In this document: piece by piece, positions 38,065 to 46,537 of the stretch | Layout: each line of letters begins with the position of its first letter | Numbering within the stretch: position 1 is the stretch's first letter | Origin: Arthrobacter sp. U41 | GTDB taxonomy: Bacteria; Actinomycetota; Actinomycetes; Actinomycetales; Micrococcaceae | DNA length: 64,000 nucleotides | Assembly: GCF_001750145.1 (NCBI RefSeq) | Contig: NZ_CP015732.1 | Coordinates: 2,728,001 to 2,792,000 of the forward strand | Reading direction: 5' to 3' | Translations under genes and position numbers: made by a program | The notes under the pieces: generated by a model | The model's input: only the letters and a program-made list of their open reading frames with translations | Told to the model about the DNA's origin: nothing | Databases searched by the model: none

Positions 38065-38811
38065 ATGACCACCGAAACCCCGCTGCCCGTGCTGGAGCTG
38101 CTGCCCGCCGTCGACGTTGTCAACGGCCAGGCAGTCCGCCTTGTCCAGGGCGAGGCCGGCAGTGAAACGAGCTACGGCACTCCCCTGGAAGCCGCGCTCA
38201 ACTGGCAGCAGCAGGGGGCGGAATGGGTCCACCTGGTCGACCTCGACGCAGCCTTCGGCCGCGGTTCGAACGCTGACCTGCTCCGTGAAGTAGTCGGCCG
38301 GCTCGACATCAAGGTCGAGCTCTCCGGCGGCCTGCGCGACGACGAGTCGCTTGAGAAGGCCCTCGGGCTGGGCGTGGCCCGAGTGAACCTCGGCACCGCG
38401 GCGCTGGAGAACCCGGAGTGGACTGCCCGGGTAATCGAGCGCTTCGGCGACAGGATCGCCGTCGGGCTGGACGTCCGCGGCACCACTTTGGCCGGCCGCG
38501 GCTGGACCAAGGAGGGCGGTGACCTTTGGGACGTCCTTGGACGGCTGGAGGAGGCCGGCTGCTCCCGCTACGTCGTCACCGACGTCACCAAGGACGGCAC
38601 CCTGCAGGGCCCCAACGTCGAACTGCTGCGCCAGATGGTCGAGAAGACCGGCAAGCCCGTGGTCGCCTCCGGCGGGATTTCCAGCCTGGATGACCTCAAG
38701 GTGCTGCGCTCCCTCGTGCCGCTCGGCGTCGAGGGTGCCATCGTCGGCAAGGCCCTCTACAACGGCAACTTCACGCTGCCCGAGGCCCTCGACGTCGCCG
38801 GCCGCCGCTAG
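38065..38811 (+). CDS. priA: Bifunctional HisA/TrpF isomerase PriA
   Basis: 248 residues, (beta/alpha)8 barrel. In Actinobacteria one enzyme usually serves both histidine (ProFAR isomerase) and tryptophan (PRA isomerase) synthesis, hence priA. Catalytic Asp in [19 protein letters not shown] (about residue 14) and Asp in [14 protein letters not shown] (about 175), plus phosphate loops GGLRDDES and [10 protein letters not shown], are visible. No separate trpF is present here; the dual role is inferred from lineage. Confidence 0.92.
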   Translation: MTTETPLPVLELLPAVDVVNGQAVRLVQGEAGSETSYGTPLEAALNWQQQGAEWVHLVDLDAAFGRGSNADLLREVVGRLDIKVELSGGLRDDESLEKALGLGVARVNLGTAALENPEWTARVIERFGDRIAVGLDVRGTTLAGRGWTKEGGDLWDVLGRLEEAGCSRYVVTDVTKDGTLQGPNVELLRQMVEKTGKPVVASGGISSLDDLKVLRSLVPLGVEGAIVGKALYNGNFTLPEALDVAGRR

Positions 38812-38823
38812 CCGGTCCGCAGC

Positions 38824-39726
38824 ATGGAGAACCGGCCAGCCGGCAACGGCGCCGCCGACACCCCAGCCCAGCCGCGGCAGCTGCCCGGCCATATCGCCGC
38901 CGCCCTGGCCGGAGCCGGCGGGGCGGCGGACTCGGCCGGCCAGCCCTGGTCCGGCCGCAGCCTCGCCGGGGACAGCGCCAGGATCCACAACTTCGAGGAC
39001 GACGACGGCGCGGCCGACGCCGGTTACCTCGCCGCGCTGGCTGCCCTCGTGTCCGGCGACGGCGACGAGGCCGCGGTGGTGGCCGCACTGGCCCCGGCGC
39101 GGGTTTTTGTGCCGATCCTCGCCACGCTCGCCGAAGAAAGCCACGGTGCCGGCGGGCTGCAGGCCGACAAACAGGCCGACATGGCCCTCGTGACCCTCAA
39201 GGCCCCGGACGGCCGGACGGCGATGCCGGTGTTCACCTCCGCCGCCGCACTGAAGGCCTGGCACCCCGAGGCCCGCCCGGTGGCCGTGTACGCTGCCCGT
39301 GCGGCACTCTCCGCGGTCGCCGAGGGCGCGGAGCTGCTCGTGCTGGACCCCGGCTCAACGCTCACCTTCGTGGTGCGCCGGCCCGCGGTGTGGGCCCTAG
39401 CGCAGCAGCGGGACTGGACCCCGTCCTATGCTGATCCCGGGCTCGCCCGGAGCCTCGGTGAGGCCGCGGCTGGCTTTCCCGCCGTCCGCCGTGTTGAAAT
39501 TCATCCCGGCGGCGGAGTTGCCTCGGTGACGTCCGACGGTATCCAGCTGCCGGGCGGCGGCGCCGGCCCGGAACTCCGGGTGCTGCTCTACCTCGAAGAC
39601 GGACTCGACGCCGCCGGCGTCCAGTCCATCGTGTCCGGGCTTAACAGTGCCTGGGCACGCAATGAAGTATTTGCTGAGCGGGTTGACTCGATCGAGGTCA
39701 AGTTGCAGCGCGCAGCAGCACAGTAG
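38824..39726 (+). CDS. SseB-family protein
   Basis: 300 residues, cytosolic. The conserved SseB N-terminal domain spans about 60-185 (VFVPILATLAEES, then DMALVTLKAPDGRTAMPVFTSAAALKAWHPEARPV). The C-terminal half (SseB_C-like) ends in SIEVKLQRAAAQ. The role of SseB in actinobacteria is unclear. It follows priA by 12 bp, a common neighbour in Micrococcaceae. Confidence 0.85.
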   Translation: MENRPAGNGAADTPAQPRQLPGHIAAALAGAGGAADSAGQPWSGRSLAGDSARIHNFEDDDGAADAGYLAALAALVSGDGDEAAVVAALAPARVFVPILATLAEESHGAGGLQADKQADMALVTLKAPDGRTAMPVFTSAAALKAWHPEARPVAVYAARAALSAVAEGAELLVLDPGSTLTFVVRRPAVWALAQQRDWTPSYADPGLARSLGEAAAGFPAVRRVEIHPGGGVASVTSDGIQLPGGGAGPELRVLLYLEDGLDAAGVQSIVSGLNSAWARNEVFAERVDSIEVKLQRAAAQ

Positions 39727-39785
39727 CTGACGGCCGGCCGGGAGACCCTGGTGCTGCCGGGGGCAGTACCAGAAGGATGTAGTCC

Positions 39786-41108
39786 GTGAACTTCGCGCTG
39801 TACCGGGAGCTGCTGGCCGTTCGGCCGATCAGGCGGCTCCTGCTGGTGGGGATGGTCGCCCGCATACCGCACTCCGCGGCCGGGGTCCTGCTGACCCTGC
39901 ACATCGTCCTGACCCTCGGGCAGGGCTACGCGGCCGCGGGGGCCGCCGCAGCCGTGATGACCATCGGCATTGCCGTCGGGGCGCCCTGGCGCGGCCGGCG
40001 CGTCGACACGGTGGGCCTGCGGCGCGCCCTCGTACCGTCCGTGATTTCAGAGACCGTCATCTGGTCCGTCGTGCCGCACGTGACCTACGAGGTCCTGCTG
40101 CCACTGGTGTTCATCGGCGGACTGCTGACGCTGCCGATCTTCAGTGTGGTGCGCCAGTCCCTCGGCGTACTTGCCACGGGGGAACAGCGCCGGACTGCGT
40201 TCGCCCTCGACGCCATCTCCACCGAACTGGTCTTTATGATGGGACCTGCTGCCGGTGCCCTGGTCGCGACGGCCGGATTCTCGGTCGTGGGGCTGACCGC
40301 CGTCGGGATCGCCACCTCGGTGTCCGGGCTGTTCCTGATGTGGTTCAACCCGCCGACCCGCAGCGCGGATTCCGACGCCCGGTCCGTAGCCGTGTTCGAG
40401 GCAAGCCAACAGGAAGCCGCCGAGGTCGCCGTGGTCGCCGCTGCCCCGGCGCACCTGCAGGAAGCCGCCGCCGAGTTCGCCCCGTTGGCCGCCGCCGGGG
40501 AACGGCGCCGGGAACGGGCCGGGCTGCGGCACAGGGTCATCCACAATTTCGCCTGGTTCACCGCCGCCGTAGCCGCCGTCTTCGCCGTCGCGGCCGGGGC
40601 GGGCATGGTCCTCAGCGGCACCGACGTCGGCATCGTGGCGGCGCTCGAAACCGGCGGCCACCAGGCCGAGATCGGGCTGGTGTTTCTCTTCTGGTGCGGC
40701 GCCTCGGTGGTCGGCGGGCTGATCTACGGCGCCCTGCACCGGCCCATTTCGCCGATCCTGCTGCTGCTCGGCATGTCCGCCCTGACCATTCCGATGGCCT
40801 TCGCGCAGGACACCTGGACCCTGTGCCTGCTCTCGCTGCTGCCGGGCCTGCTGTGCGCACCCGTGCTGTCGGCAGCCTCGGAGAAGGTCGCCGAACTTGT
40901 CGACGAGCGCCGCCGCGGTGAGGCGATGGGCTGGTACGGCTCGGCCCTCACCGGGGGCGTCGCCCTCGGCGCGCCGCTCGCCGGAGTCTTCATCGACGGC
41001 GTTGGCCCCTCCGCCGGCTTTGTGGCCGTCGGTTCGGGAGGCGTCGTGCTGTGCCTGCTTGGCCTTGCCTTGAAGCACCGCCGCCGGCGGCGCCTCACCG
41101 CTGCCTGA
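39786..41108 (+). CDS. MFS transporter
   Basis: 440 residues with about twelve hydrophobic segments in two halves, separated by a long cytosolic loop (about 195-250, rich in Ala/Glu/Arg). The loop-2/3 signature is GAPWRGRRVDTVGLRRAL. Substrate unknown. The GTG follows AGAAGGATG. It lies 59 bp after the SseB gene and ends before a strong terminator. Confidence 0.88.
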   Translation: MNFALYRELLAVRPIRRLLLVGMVARIPHSAAGVLLTLHIVLTLGQGYAAAGAAAAVMTIGIAVGAPWRGRRVDTVGLRRALVPSVISETVIWSVVPHVTYEVLLPLVFIGGLLTLPIFSVVRQSLGVLATGEQRRTAFALDAISTELVFMMGPAAGALVATAGFSVVGLTAVGIATSVSGLFLMWFNPPTRSADSDARSVAVFEASQQEAAEVAVVAAAPAHLQEAAAEFAPLAAAGERRRERAGLRHRVIHNFAWFTAAVAAVFAVAAGAGMVLSGTDVGIVAALETGGHQAEIGLVFLFWCGASVVGGLIYGALHRPISPILLLLGMSALTIPMAFAQDTWTLCLLSLLPGLLCAPVLSAASEKVAELVDERRRGEAMGWYGSALTGGVALGAPLAGVFIDGVGPSAGFVAVGSGGVVLCLLGLALKHRRRRRLTAA

Positions 41109-41164
41109 GGGCCCGCAGCGCAAGGACCAGCTCCCGCAACCATCCGGCACGGGCGTTAACGACA

Positions 41165-41201
41165 GCGGCGGCGGGCGGACCGCTGGTCCGCCCGCCGCCG
41201 C
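41165..41201. terminator. Terminator hairpin between convergent MFS and DUF1844 genes
   Basis: A perfect 17-bp GC-only-type stem with a GCT loop, between the two convergent stops; no T tract. Confidence 0.75.
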
Positions 41202-41226
41202 GTTATGGCTGGGTTGCTGTCGGGGC

Positions 41227-41613
41227 CTAGTTGACCGGGCCGGTGTACTTCTCGCCCGGGCCCTTGCCCGGCGCATCCGGGATGCTGGATTCCTCGCGGA
41301 AGGCCAGCTGCAGGGAACGCAGTCCGTCGCGCAACGGGCCGGCGTGCTGGGAACCGATCTCGGGCGCCGCGGCGGTGACCAGGCCGGCCAGGGCCGTGAT
41401 CAGCTTGCGGGCCTCGTCGAGGTCCTTGAGCTCTTCGGCGTTCTCCTCGGCGGCGAGGCCAAGCTTCACGGCAGCGGCACTCATAAGGTGCACGGCGGCG
41501 GTGGTGATGACCTCGATGGCGGGCACCTCGGAGATGTCGCGGATCTGCTGTGAGACGTCGCCCTGGGCGCTGGCGGGCTCGTAAACGTGTGAATTACTGT
41601 CTGAAGTGCTCAT
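41227..41613 (-). CDS. DUF1844 domain protein
   Basis: 128 residues. The core IEVITTAAVHLMSAAAVKLGL followed by DLDEARKLITALAGL is the DUF1844 signature; helical, soluble. Function unknown. In Actinobacteria it is commonly next to infC, as here, but divergently transcribed. Confidence 0.85.
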   Translation of the reverse strand: MSTSDSNSHVYEPASAQGDVSQQIRDISEVPAIEVITTAAVHLMSAAAVKLGLAAEENAEELKDLDEARKLITALAGLVTAAAPEIGSQHAGPLRDGLRSLQLAFREESSIPDAPGKGPGEKYTGPVN

Positions 41614-41771
41614 GCTGGTAAGCTTGTCACAGACCGACTGATAGTCGCTATTTTGCAGTTGTTATGTCCCGGTTTCCCTGTCACGCATTTCTGCTGCGGC
41701 GGTATGGGCGCCGGAAACCCTCCGCAACCAACATGCCCGTCATGCAGGTGCGCCGGACGGGATTTCTTCTG

Positions 41772-41777
41772 TAGAAT
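41772..41777 (+). promoter_or_regulatory. Candidate -10 of the infC operon (TAGAAT)
   Basis: TAGAAT in an AT-richer patch about 246 bases before the infC start; no convincing -35. Confidence 0.4.
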
Positions 41778-41943
41778 CGATTTCAGTTTGCAAGCGGAGT
41801 TCTCTCCCACCCGCGTCAGCCGCTCTCCTTCGGGAAGCTTCGCAAGAAGCAAGGTTGCCGGGTACCTGGTCGGGCATTTCTCCCGGGCGTCAGCCTGGCG
41901 GGATGCATGCCGCCTTCTACGAGGCAGGCAGTACCGATCTTCG

Positions 41944-41984
41944 AGGCCTTCGATTGCTCCGGCAATTGGGGGCCTTCTCTTTTT
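41944..41984 (+). terminator. Putative attenuator terminator in the infC leader
   Basis: GGCCTTCGATTG pairs along its full length with CAATTGGGGGCC (three G-U pairs) around loop CTCCGG, followed directly by TTCTCTTTTT. This has the form of an intrinsic terminator placed upstream of the gene it would control. Confidence 0.65.
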
Positions 41985-42022
41985 GCCGGTGGAATACCCC
42001 TCACGAACACAGGAGCTTTAAC

Positions 42023-43186
42023 ATTAGCGAGCCAAGAATCAATGAGCGTATCCGCGTCCCCGAGGTGCGGCTGGTCGGCCCTGCAGGCGAGCAAGTAGGC
42101 GTTGTCCGTATTGAGGATGCCCTGCGTTTGGCTGCCGAGTCCGATCTTGATCTCGTTGAAGTTGCACCGCAGGCCAAGCCTCCGGTGTGCAAGCTGATGG
42201 ACTTCGGCAAGTACAAGTACGAAGCCGCTGTCAAGGCACGCGAGGCCCGGAAGAACCAGACCAACACGGTCCTGAAGGAAATCCGCTTCCGCCTGAAGAT
42301 CGACACCCACGACTACGAGACGAAGCGCGGCCACGCGCTCCGCTTCCTCGGCGCCGGTGACAAGGTCAAGGCCATGATCCAGTTCCGCGGCCGTGAGCAG
42401 CAGCGCCCCGAGATGGGCATCCGTCTGCTCCAGCGCTTCGCGGACGACGTCGCCGAAGTCGGCGTCGTGGAGTCCAGCCCGCGGATCGACGGCCGCAACA
42501 TGGTCATGGTGGTCGGCCCGCTGAAGAACAAGGCAGAAGCCAAGGCAGAGGCCCGCCGCGCATCGCAGCGTGCGGAAGCCAAGGCCGAGAACGAAGCCAA
42601 GGCTTCCGGCGGCGGCCGCGTTGATACGTCCGGCGCCGTGGATGCACCCCTGACGCAGTCGCTCGCCGATCTGCTTCCGGAGGGCTACCAGGTCCGCACC
42701 GAGCCCGAGCCTGAGGTAACCGAAGCTGAAGTCACCGCACCGGAGACTCCGGCGACGGAGGCCCCCGCCGCGGAGGCTGCTCCCGCCGTCGACGAGGCCC
42801 CGGCCGAGAAGACCGCAGAAGCTGTGGTGGCGGCCCCGGCCGCCAAGGCCGAGGAAGCCCCGGCTGCCAAGGCTCCCGCCGCGGAAACGCCGAAGCAGGA
42901 GGCCCCCAAGGCTCCCAAGGCGGCCCCGAAGCGGGAAGCCCCGAAGGCTGAGGCTCCGAAAGCGGCCACCAAGCCGGCAGTAGCCAAGGCGCCCGCAGCG
43001 CCCAAGGCCGCCGCCAAGGCTCCGGAAGCCGCACCGGTTCCCGAGGCTGAAAAGGCCGCTCCGGCGGCAGCGCCGAAGCCGGTTGCCGCCCCGAAACCGG
43101 TCCCGCGTCCCGCGGCGCCGAAGCCTGCTGCACGGCCGGCTGCCCCGAAGGCGGCCGCCAAACCGGGCACCAAGAAGACCAACTAG
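42023..43186 (+). CDS. infC: Translation initiation factor IF-3 with long low-complexity tail
   Basis: 387 residues, starting at ATT (ATT AGC GAG CCA AGA) eight bases after AGGAG (42011-42015). ATT is the classical infC start codon used for autoregulation; an upstream GTG/ATG would add residues unlike IF-3. Residues 1-168 are the normal two-domain factor ([15 protein letters not shown] start; [18 protein letters not shown] core). The remaining ~219 residues are Ala/Lys/Pro/Glu-rich repeats such as [18 protein letters not shown]. First gene of infC-rpmI-rplT. Confidence 0.93.
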   Translation: MSEPRINERIRVPEVRLVGPAGEQVGVVRIEDALRLAAESDLDLVEVAPQAKPPVCKLMDFGKYKYEAAVKAREARKNQTNTVLKEIRFRLKIDTHDYETKRGHALRFLGAGDKVKAMIQFRGREQQRPEMGIRLLQRFADDVAEVGVVESSPRIDGRNMVMVVGPLKNKAEAKAEARRASQRAEAKAENEAKASGGGRVDTSGAVDAPLTQSLADLLPEGYQVRTEPEPEVTEAEVTAPETPATEAPAAEAAPAVDEAPAEKTAEAVVAAPAAKAEEAPAAKAPAAETPKQEAPKAPKAAPKREAPKAEAPKAATKPAVAKAPAAPKAAAKAPEAAPVPEAEKAAPAAAPKPVAAPKPVPRPAAPKPAARPAAPKAAAKPGTKKTN

Positions 43187-43192
43187 TTCAGG

Positions 43193-43218
43193 GCTGCCGG
43201 ACAGCAATGTCCGGCAGC
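43193..43218 (+). other. 11-bp hairpin with GCAA tetraloop between infC and rpmI
   Basis: GCTGCCGGACA-GCAA-TGTCCGGCAGC. A perfect stem capped by a GNRA loop with no T tract, so more like an RNA processing or protein-binding element than a terminator. Confidence 0.55.
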
Positions 43219-43301
43219 AAGCAACCAGCATGCCGCCCGCAGGGGCGGCTGCACGAAAGACTGCAGACCCTGTCTGCGGATACGTAAGGAGATCGGTCCC
43301 C

Positions 43302-43496
43302 ATGCCGAAGATGAAGACCCACAGTGGTGCTAAGAAGCGCTTCAAGCTGACCGGCAGCGGCAAGCTGCGCCGCCAGCAGGCCAACCGCCGCCACTACCTC
43401 GAGCACAAGTCCTCCAGGCTGACCCGCCGCCTCGCCGGCGACAAGATCGTCTTCAAGGGCGACGCCAAGGTCATCCGGAAGATGCTCGGCATCTAA
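43302..43496 (+). CDS. rpmI: 50S ribosomal protein L35
   Basis: 64 residues, typical L35 ([21 protein letters not shown]...). AAGGAG precedes the ATG by ten bases. The frame is open upstream but only this ATG gives the family N-terminus. Confidence 0.97.
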   Translation: MPKMKTHSGAKKRFKLTGSGKLRRQQANRRHYLEHKSSRLTRRLAGDKIVFKGDAKVIRKMLGI

Positions 43497-43615
43497 GTTC
43501 CAAGTTCTCTGATTGCCGCCACCTGGCAGCAGTCAACTACCAAAAAGGCTTCTCAGGCCAGCCGGTTCTTCCGGCAGTAGACGCTTGGGATCAGAATTTT
43601 CTAAGGAGTACGCAC

Positions 43616-44110
43616 GTGGCACGTGTGAAGAGGGCGGTCAACGCCCACAAGAAGCGCCGGGTTATCCTTGAACGCGCAAAGGGCTACCGTGGACAGCGTT
43701 CACGCCTGTACCGCAAGGCTAAAGAGCAGCTGCTGCACTCGTTTGTGTACAGCTACGGCGACCGCAAGAAGAAGAAGGGCGACTTCCGCCGCCTCTGGAT
43801 CCAGCGCATCAACGCTGCCTCCCGCGCCAACGGCCTGACCTACAACCGTCTGATCCAGGGCCTCAAGGCCGCTGAGGTCGAGGTTGACCGCCGGATGCTG
43901 GCCGAGCTTGCCGTTTCCGACGCCAACGCTTTCGCCGCGCTGGTCCAGATCGCCAAGGATTCGCTGCCCGCCGACACGTCCGCTCCGGCCGTCCAGGCTG
44001 AGGCTGCACCGGCCGTCAAGAAGCCTGCTGCCAAGAAGGCCGCCGCCAAGAAGCCGGCCGCCAAGAAGCCTGCCGCTGAAAAGGCTGCCGCCGACAAAGC
44101 TGCTGAGTAG
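43616..44110 (+). CDS. rplT: 50S ribosomal protein L20 with C-terminal extension
   Basis: 164 residues. The first ~118 residues are L20 ([27 protein letters not shown]...), needed early in 50S assembly and an autorepressor of this operon in other bacteria. The last ~45 residues are Ala/Lys/Pro repeats ([17 protein letters not shown]), an unusual tail similar in composition to that of IF-3 encoded upstream. GTG start behind TAAGGAG. Confidence 0.96.
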   Translation: MARVKRAVNAHKKRRVILERAKGYRGQRSRLYRKAKEQLLHSFVYSYGDRKKKKGDFRRLWIQRINAASRANGLTYNRLIQGLKAAEVEVDRRMLAELAVSDANAFAALVQIAKDSLPADTSAPAVQAEAAPAVKKPAAKKAAAKKPAAKKPAAEKAAADKAAE

Positions 44111-44118
44111 TACCTGAG

Positions 44119-44134
44119 GTAGTCCACGGACTAC
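44119..44134. repeat. Small inverted repeat between rplT and trmH-type gene
   Basis: GTAGTC-CACG-GACTAC. It may form a weak terminator or an operator; no T run follows. Confidence 0.35.
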
Positions 44135-44163
44135 GTCGTTCAGGAACCGGCTGGAAAAGCCAC

Positions 44164-44169
44164 TAAGGT
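44164..44169 (+). promoter_or_regulatory. Leaderless -10 (TAAGGT) of the SpoU methyltransferase gene
   Basis: TAAGGT plus six bases, then ATG 44176. Confidence 0.5.
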
Positions 44170-44175
44170 TCTTGT

Positions 44176-45087
44176 ATGAACGAAACCGGGCGCCCGCAAG
44201 ATGATCTACTTTCCAACCCCCGAGCCGATCGGGTCAGGAAGGTGGCCCAGCTTGCCGGGCGCCCGGCCCGTTTAAAGCGCAGCGAGTTCCTGGCGGAGGG
44301 TCCGCAGGCGGTCCGGGAGGCCTTGGTCCTGCACCAGAAGCGGATTGCCATGGGGGAGCCCGGCATCGTCTACGAGGTCTACGCGAGCGAGTCCTGCCTG
44401 GACCGGCACCCGGACCTGGAGACCCTCGCGGAGGGCACCACCGCCTACCTCGCCACCGACGAAGTGCTCGCAGCCATGGCGGACACCGTCACCCCGCAGG
44501 GCGTTCTCGCGGTCTGCGGCTTCCTGGACGTGAGCCTTGAGCAGGTGCTCGACGCCGGACCGCGGCTCATTGCCGTGCTGTGCCAGGTCCGCGATCCCGG
44601 CAACGCCGGCACCGTGCTCCGGGCCGCGGACGCGGCCGGCGCGGACGCGGTCATCCTTACCGGTTCCAGCGTCGACATCTACAACCCCAAGGCCGTGCGC
44701 TCGACGGCGGGATCACTCTTCCACCTGCCTGTGGTGCTCGGCGCCGACGTGGCGGAACTCGTGGCCCGCTGCAAGGAACGCGGCATCGGAGTCCTCGCCG
44801 CGGACGGTCACGGCCAGCTTGACCTGGACCGGCTGCAGGACCAGAACGCGGCCCGCCGGCTCGGCGCCCCGGCCCTGGAGTCCGAGTACGCCCTGGAGAA
44901 CCCGACGGCGTGGCTCTTTGGCAACGAGGCCCAGGGCCTGACCGAGGAGGAACTCGCCCTCGCCGACCACCGGGTGGCCGTGCCGGTGTACGGGGCCGCC
45001 GAGAGCCTCAATCTCGGGACCGCGGCGACCGTTTGCCTCTACGCCAGTGCCCGCTCCCAGCAGGATGGCGGACGCCCGCGCGGCTAG
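44176..45087 (+). CDS. TrmH/SpoU-family RNA 2'-O-methyltransferase
   Basis: 303 residues. An N-terminal SpoU substrate-binding domain (about 25-105) is followed by the knotted SPOUT domain with motif 1 CQVRDPGNAGTVLRAADAAGAD (about 137), motif 2 LFGNEAQGLTEEELALAD (about 253) and motif 3 ESLNLGTAATVCLYA (about 276). It methylates a ribose in rRNA or tRNA; the exact site is not evident. Frequently located after rplT, and here 65 bp behind it. Confidence 0.92.
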   Translation: MNETGRPQDDLLSNPRADRVRKVAQLAGRPARLKRSEFLAEGPQAVREALVLHQKRIAMGEPGIVYEVYASESCLDRHPDLETLAEGTTAYLATDEVLAAMADTVTPQGVLAVCGFLDVSLEQVLDAGPRLIAVLCQVRDPGNAGTVLRAADAAGADAVILTGSSVDIYNPKAVRSTAGSLFHLPVVLGADVAELVARCKERGIGVLAADGHGQLDLDRLQDQNAARRLGAPALESEYALENPTAWLFGNEAQGLTEEELALADHRVAVPVYGAAESLNLGTAATVCLYASARSQQDGGRPRG

Positions 45088-45124
45088 TCCCCGCACCGTT
45101 GAGCCGTACCGGCCCGGAACGAGG

Positions 45125-45167
45125 CAAAAAAGTACGGCGGGGGTCCACCGAGGGTGGGCTCCCGCCG
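45125..45167 (-). terminator. Terminator of the GlsB-type gene
   Basis: Hairpin ACGGCGGG...CCCGCCGT with an inner CCACC/GGTGG stem. On the minus strand it is followed by TTTTTT, so it terminates the 45221 gene. Confidence 0.8.
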
Positions 45168-45220
45168 TCATTGCTGTCACCGTTCCTGCACCGGGGGTAC
45201 CGGGCCGGTGATCAGTGAGG

Positions 45221-45487
45221 TTACGTGGTCCTGTTGCGTCCTTTGATGGCACCGTAGATGCCGGCAACTACCAGGCCGCCGACAATCGCCAGTATCCAGG
45301 AACCGAGATTCCAGAATTCCATCCGGCCGCCGCCGAACAGCAGATCGCCGATCCAGCCGCCGACAACGGCTCCGACAACGCCGAGCACCAGGCTGGTGAC
45401 CCAGCCGCCACCGACCCTGCCAGGCATGATTGCCTTGACGATTGCACCTACTATGAGTCCGAGAATGATCCAGCCTAGAAAGCCCAT
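45221..45487 (-). CDS. GlsB/YeaQ/YmgE family stress-response membrane protein
   Basis: 88 residues with three hydrophobic segments (GWIILGLIVGAIVKAI; WVTSLVLGVVGAVVGGWIG; WILAIVGGLVVAGIYG), the usual layout of transglycosylase-associated proteins. Start chosen at ATG 45487, which has GGAGGAG ideally spaced; an ATG ten codons earlier is disregarded. Function: general stress, unclear. Confidence 0.88.
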   Translation of the reverse strand: MGFLGWIILGLIVGAIVKAIMPGRVGGGWVTSLVLGVVGAVVGGWIGDLLFGGGRMEFWNLGSWILAIVGGLVVAGIYGAIKGRNRTT

Positions 45488-45744
45488 TACTCCTCCTACA
45501 TATTCGTCGGCATTCAAATGGTGAATCCCGATTATGGCTTCAAGCTAACATAGGCCGGTTGGCTTGTCAGCAGGATCACCCCCAATCGTTACCTGCCCGG
45601 TGACCTGCACCGTTGCAGGTCTGCCGGGCCGCCGACCCGGGCCGGTGCGGCGCAGCGCTCGGTGCTTCGGCGGGCTGATAACGGGTACGGTATTTCTGGT
45701 GGGCGCAGGCATCGGCCGGAGTCCACCCCCGGTCGAACCCTGAG

Positions 45745-46461
45745 GAGAAGCGGCTGCGGGCGCGAGCGTTATATCTACGCGTTCATCGTCTCGATCGTGA
45801 TGTTCAGCGTGGCGGCCTCTTTGCCCTGTACGAGGCGTGGGGAAAGCTCCAGCACCCGCACGCCATCGGGGGCGCGTTCTGGTGGGTCCCGCTCGCCGTG
45901 CTCATCGGCGCCATCATCGCGGAATCCTTCTCCTTCCGGACGGCGATCATCGAATCCAACCATGTCCGCGGCAGGTAGAGCTGGGTCAGGTTCATCCGCA
46001 GCGCCAAACAGCCGGAGCTGCCGGTGATCCTGCTGGAAGACCTCGGCGCCCTGGTGGGCCTGGTTTTTGCGCTCTTCGGCGTGAGCCTGACCCTCATCAC
46101 CGGGAACGGAAGCTGGGATGCCGTGGGCACCGCGATGATCGGGATCCTGCTGGTTGTCATCGCCGCCGTGCTGGCGCTCGAGACGAAGTCCCTGCTGCTT
46201 GGCGAGTCAGCCACGAAGGACGACGTCGCCCGGATCCGCTCCGCCATCGAGTCCGACGGCACGTCGATCATCCACCTCAAGACCCTTCACCTGGGCCCGG
46301 AGGAACTGCTGGTCGCGGCCAAGATCAGCATCGGCCACTCCGATACGGGCCAGGAAATCGCCAAGGCAATCGACGACGCCGAGACCCGGATCCGCGAGGC
46401 TGTTTCGATCGCCCGGGTCATCTATCTTGAACCGGACGTTCAGCGCGTCAGCACGCCGTAG
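45745..46461 (+). pseudogene. Broken cation diffusion facilitator (CDF) transporter
   Basis: Three separate reading frames join into one CDF efflux protein: GCGRERYIYAFIVSIVMFSV, then (after one lost base near 45811) GGLFALYEAWGKLQHPHAIGG to NHVRGR, an in-frame TAG at 45977, and then WVRFIR to the C-terminal DVQRVSTP. The first transmembrane helices with the zinc site are missing. A family member would have about 310 residues. The downstream part from 46024 could still start at an ATC/GTG, but lacks the pore. Confidence 0.75.
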
Positions 46462-46491
46462 CCTGCAGCGGGCCCGCGCCACCGGTGGAGG

Positions 46492-46537
46492 GGCCGCTGG
46501 CCGGGAGCCGTTTGGGCTACCGGACCAGCGGCCTTTT
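46492..46537 (+). terminator. Terminator after the CDF pseudogene
   Basis: GGCCGCTGG pairs with CCAGCGGCC and is followed by TTTT. It overlaps the stop of the convergent MFS gene. Confidence 0.6.

Larger units (their letters stand above)
41614..42022 (+). other. infC-rpmI-rplT leader region
   Basis: About 409 bases without a gene. TAGAAT at 41772-41777 is the likely -10, giving a leader of about 240 nucleotides. It includes several hairpins and a terminator-like structure (41944-41984) ending 38 bases before the infC start, which suggests transcription attenuation of the operon. Confidence 0.55.

Noticed and set aside
41855..42022. Upstream GTG extension of infC
   Set aside because: Adds 56 residues unlike IF-3 and would read through the attenuator-like hairpin; the ATT at 42023 with AGGAG gives the family N-terminus.
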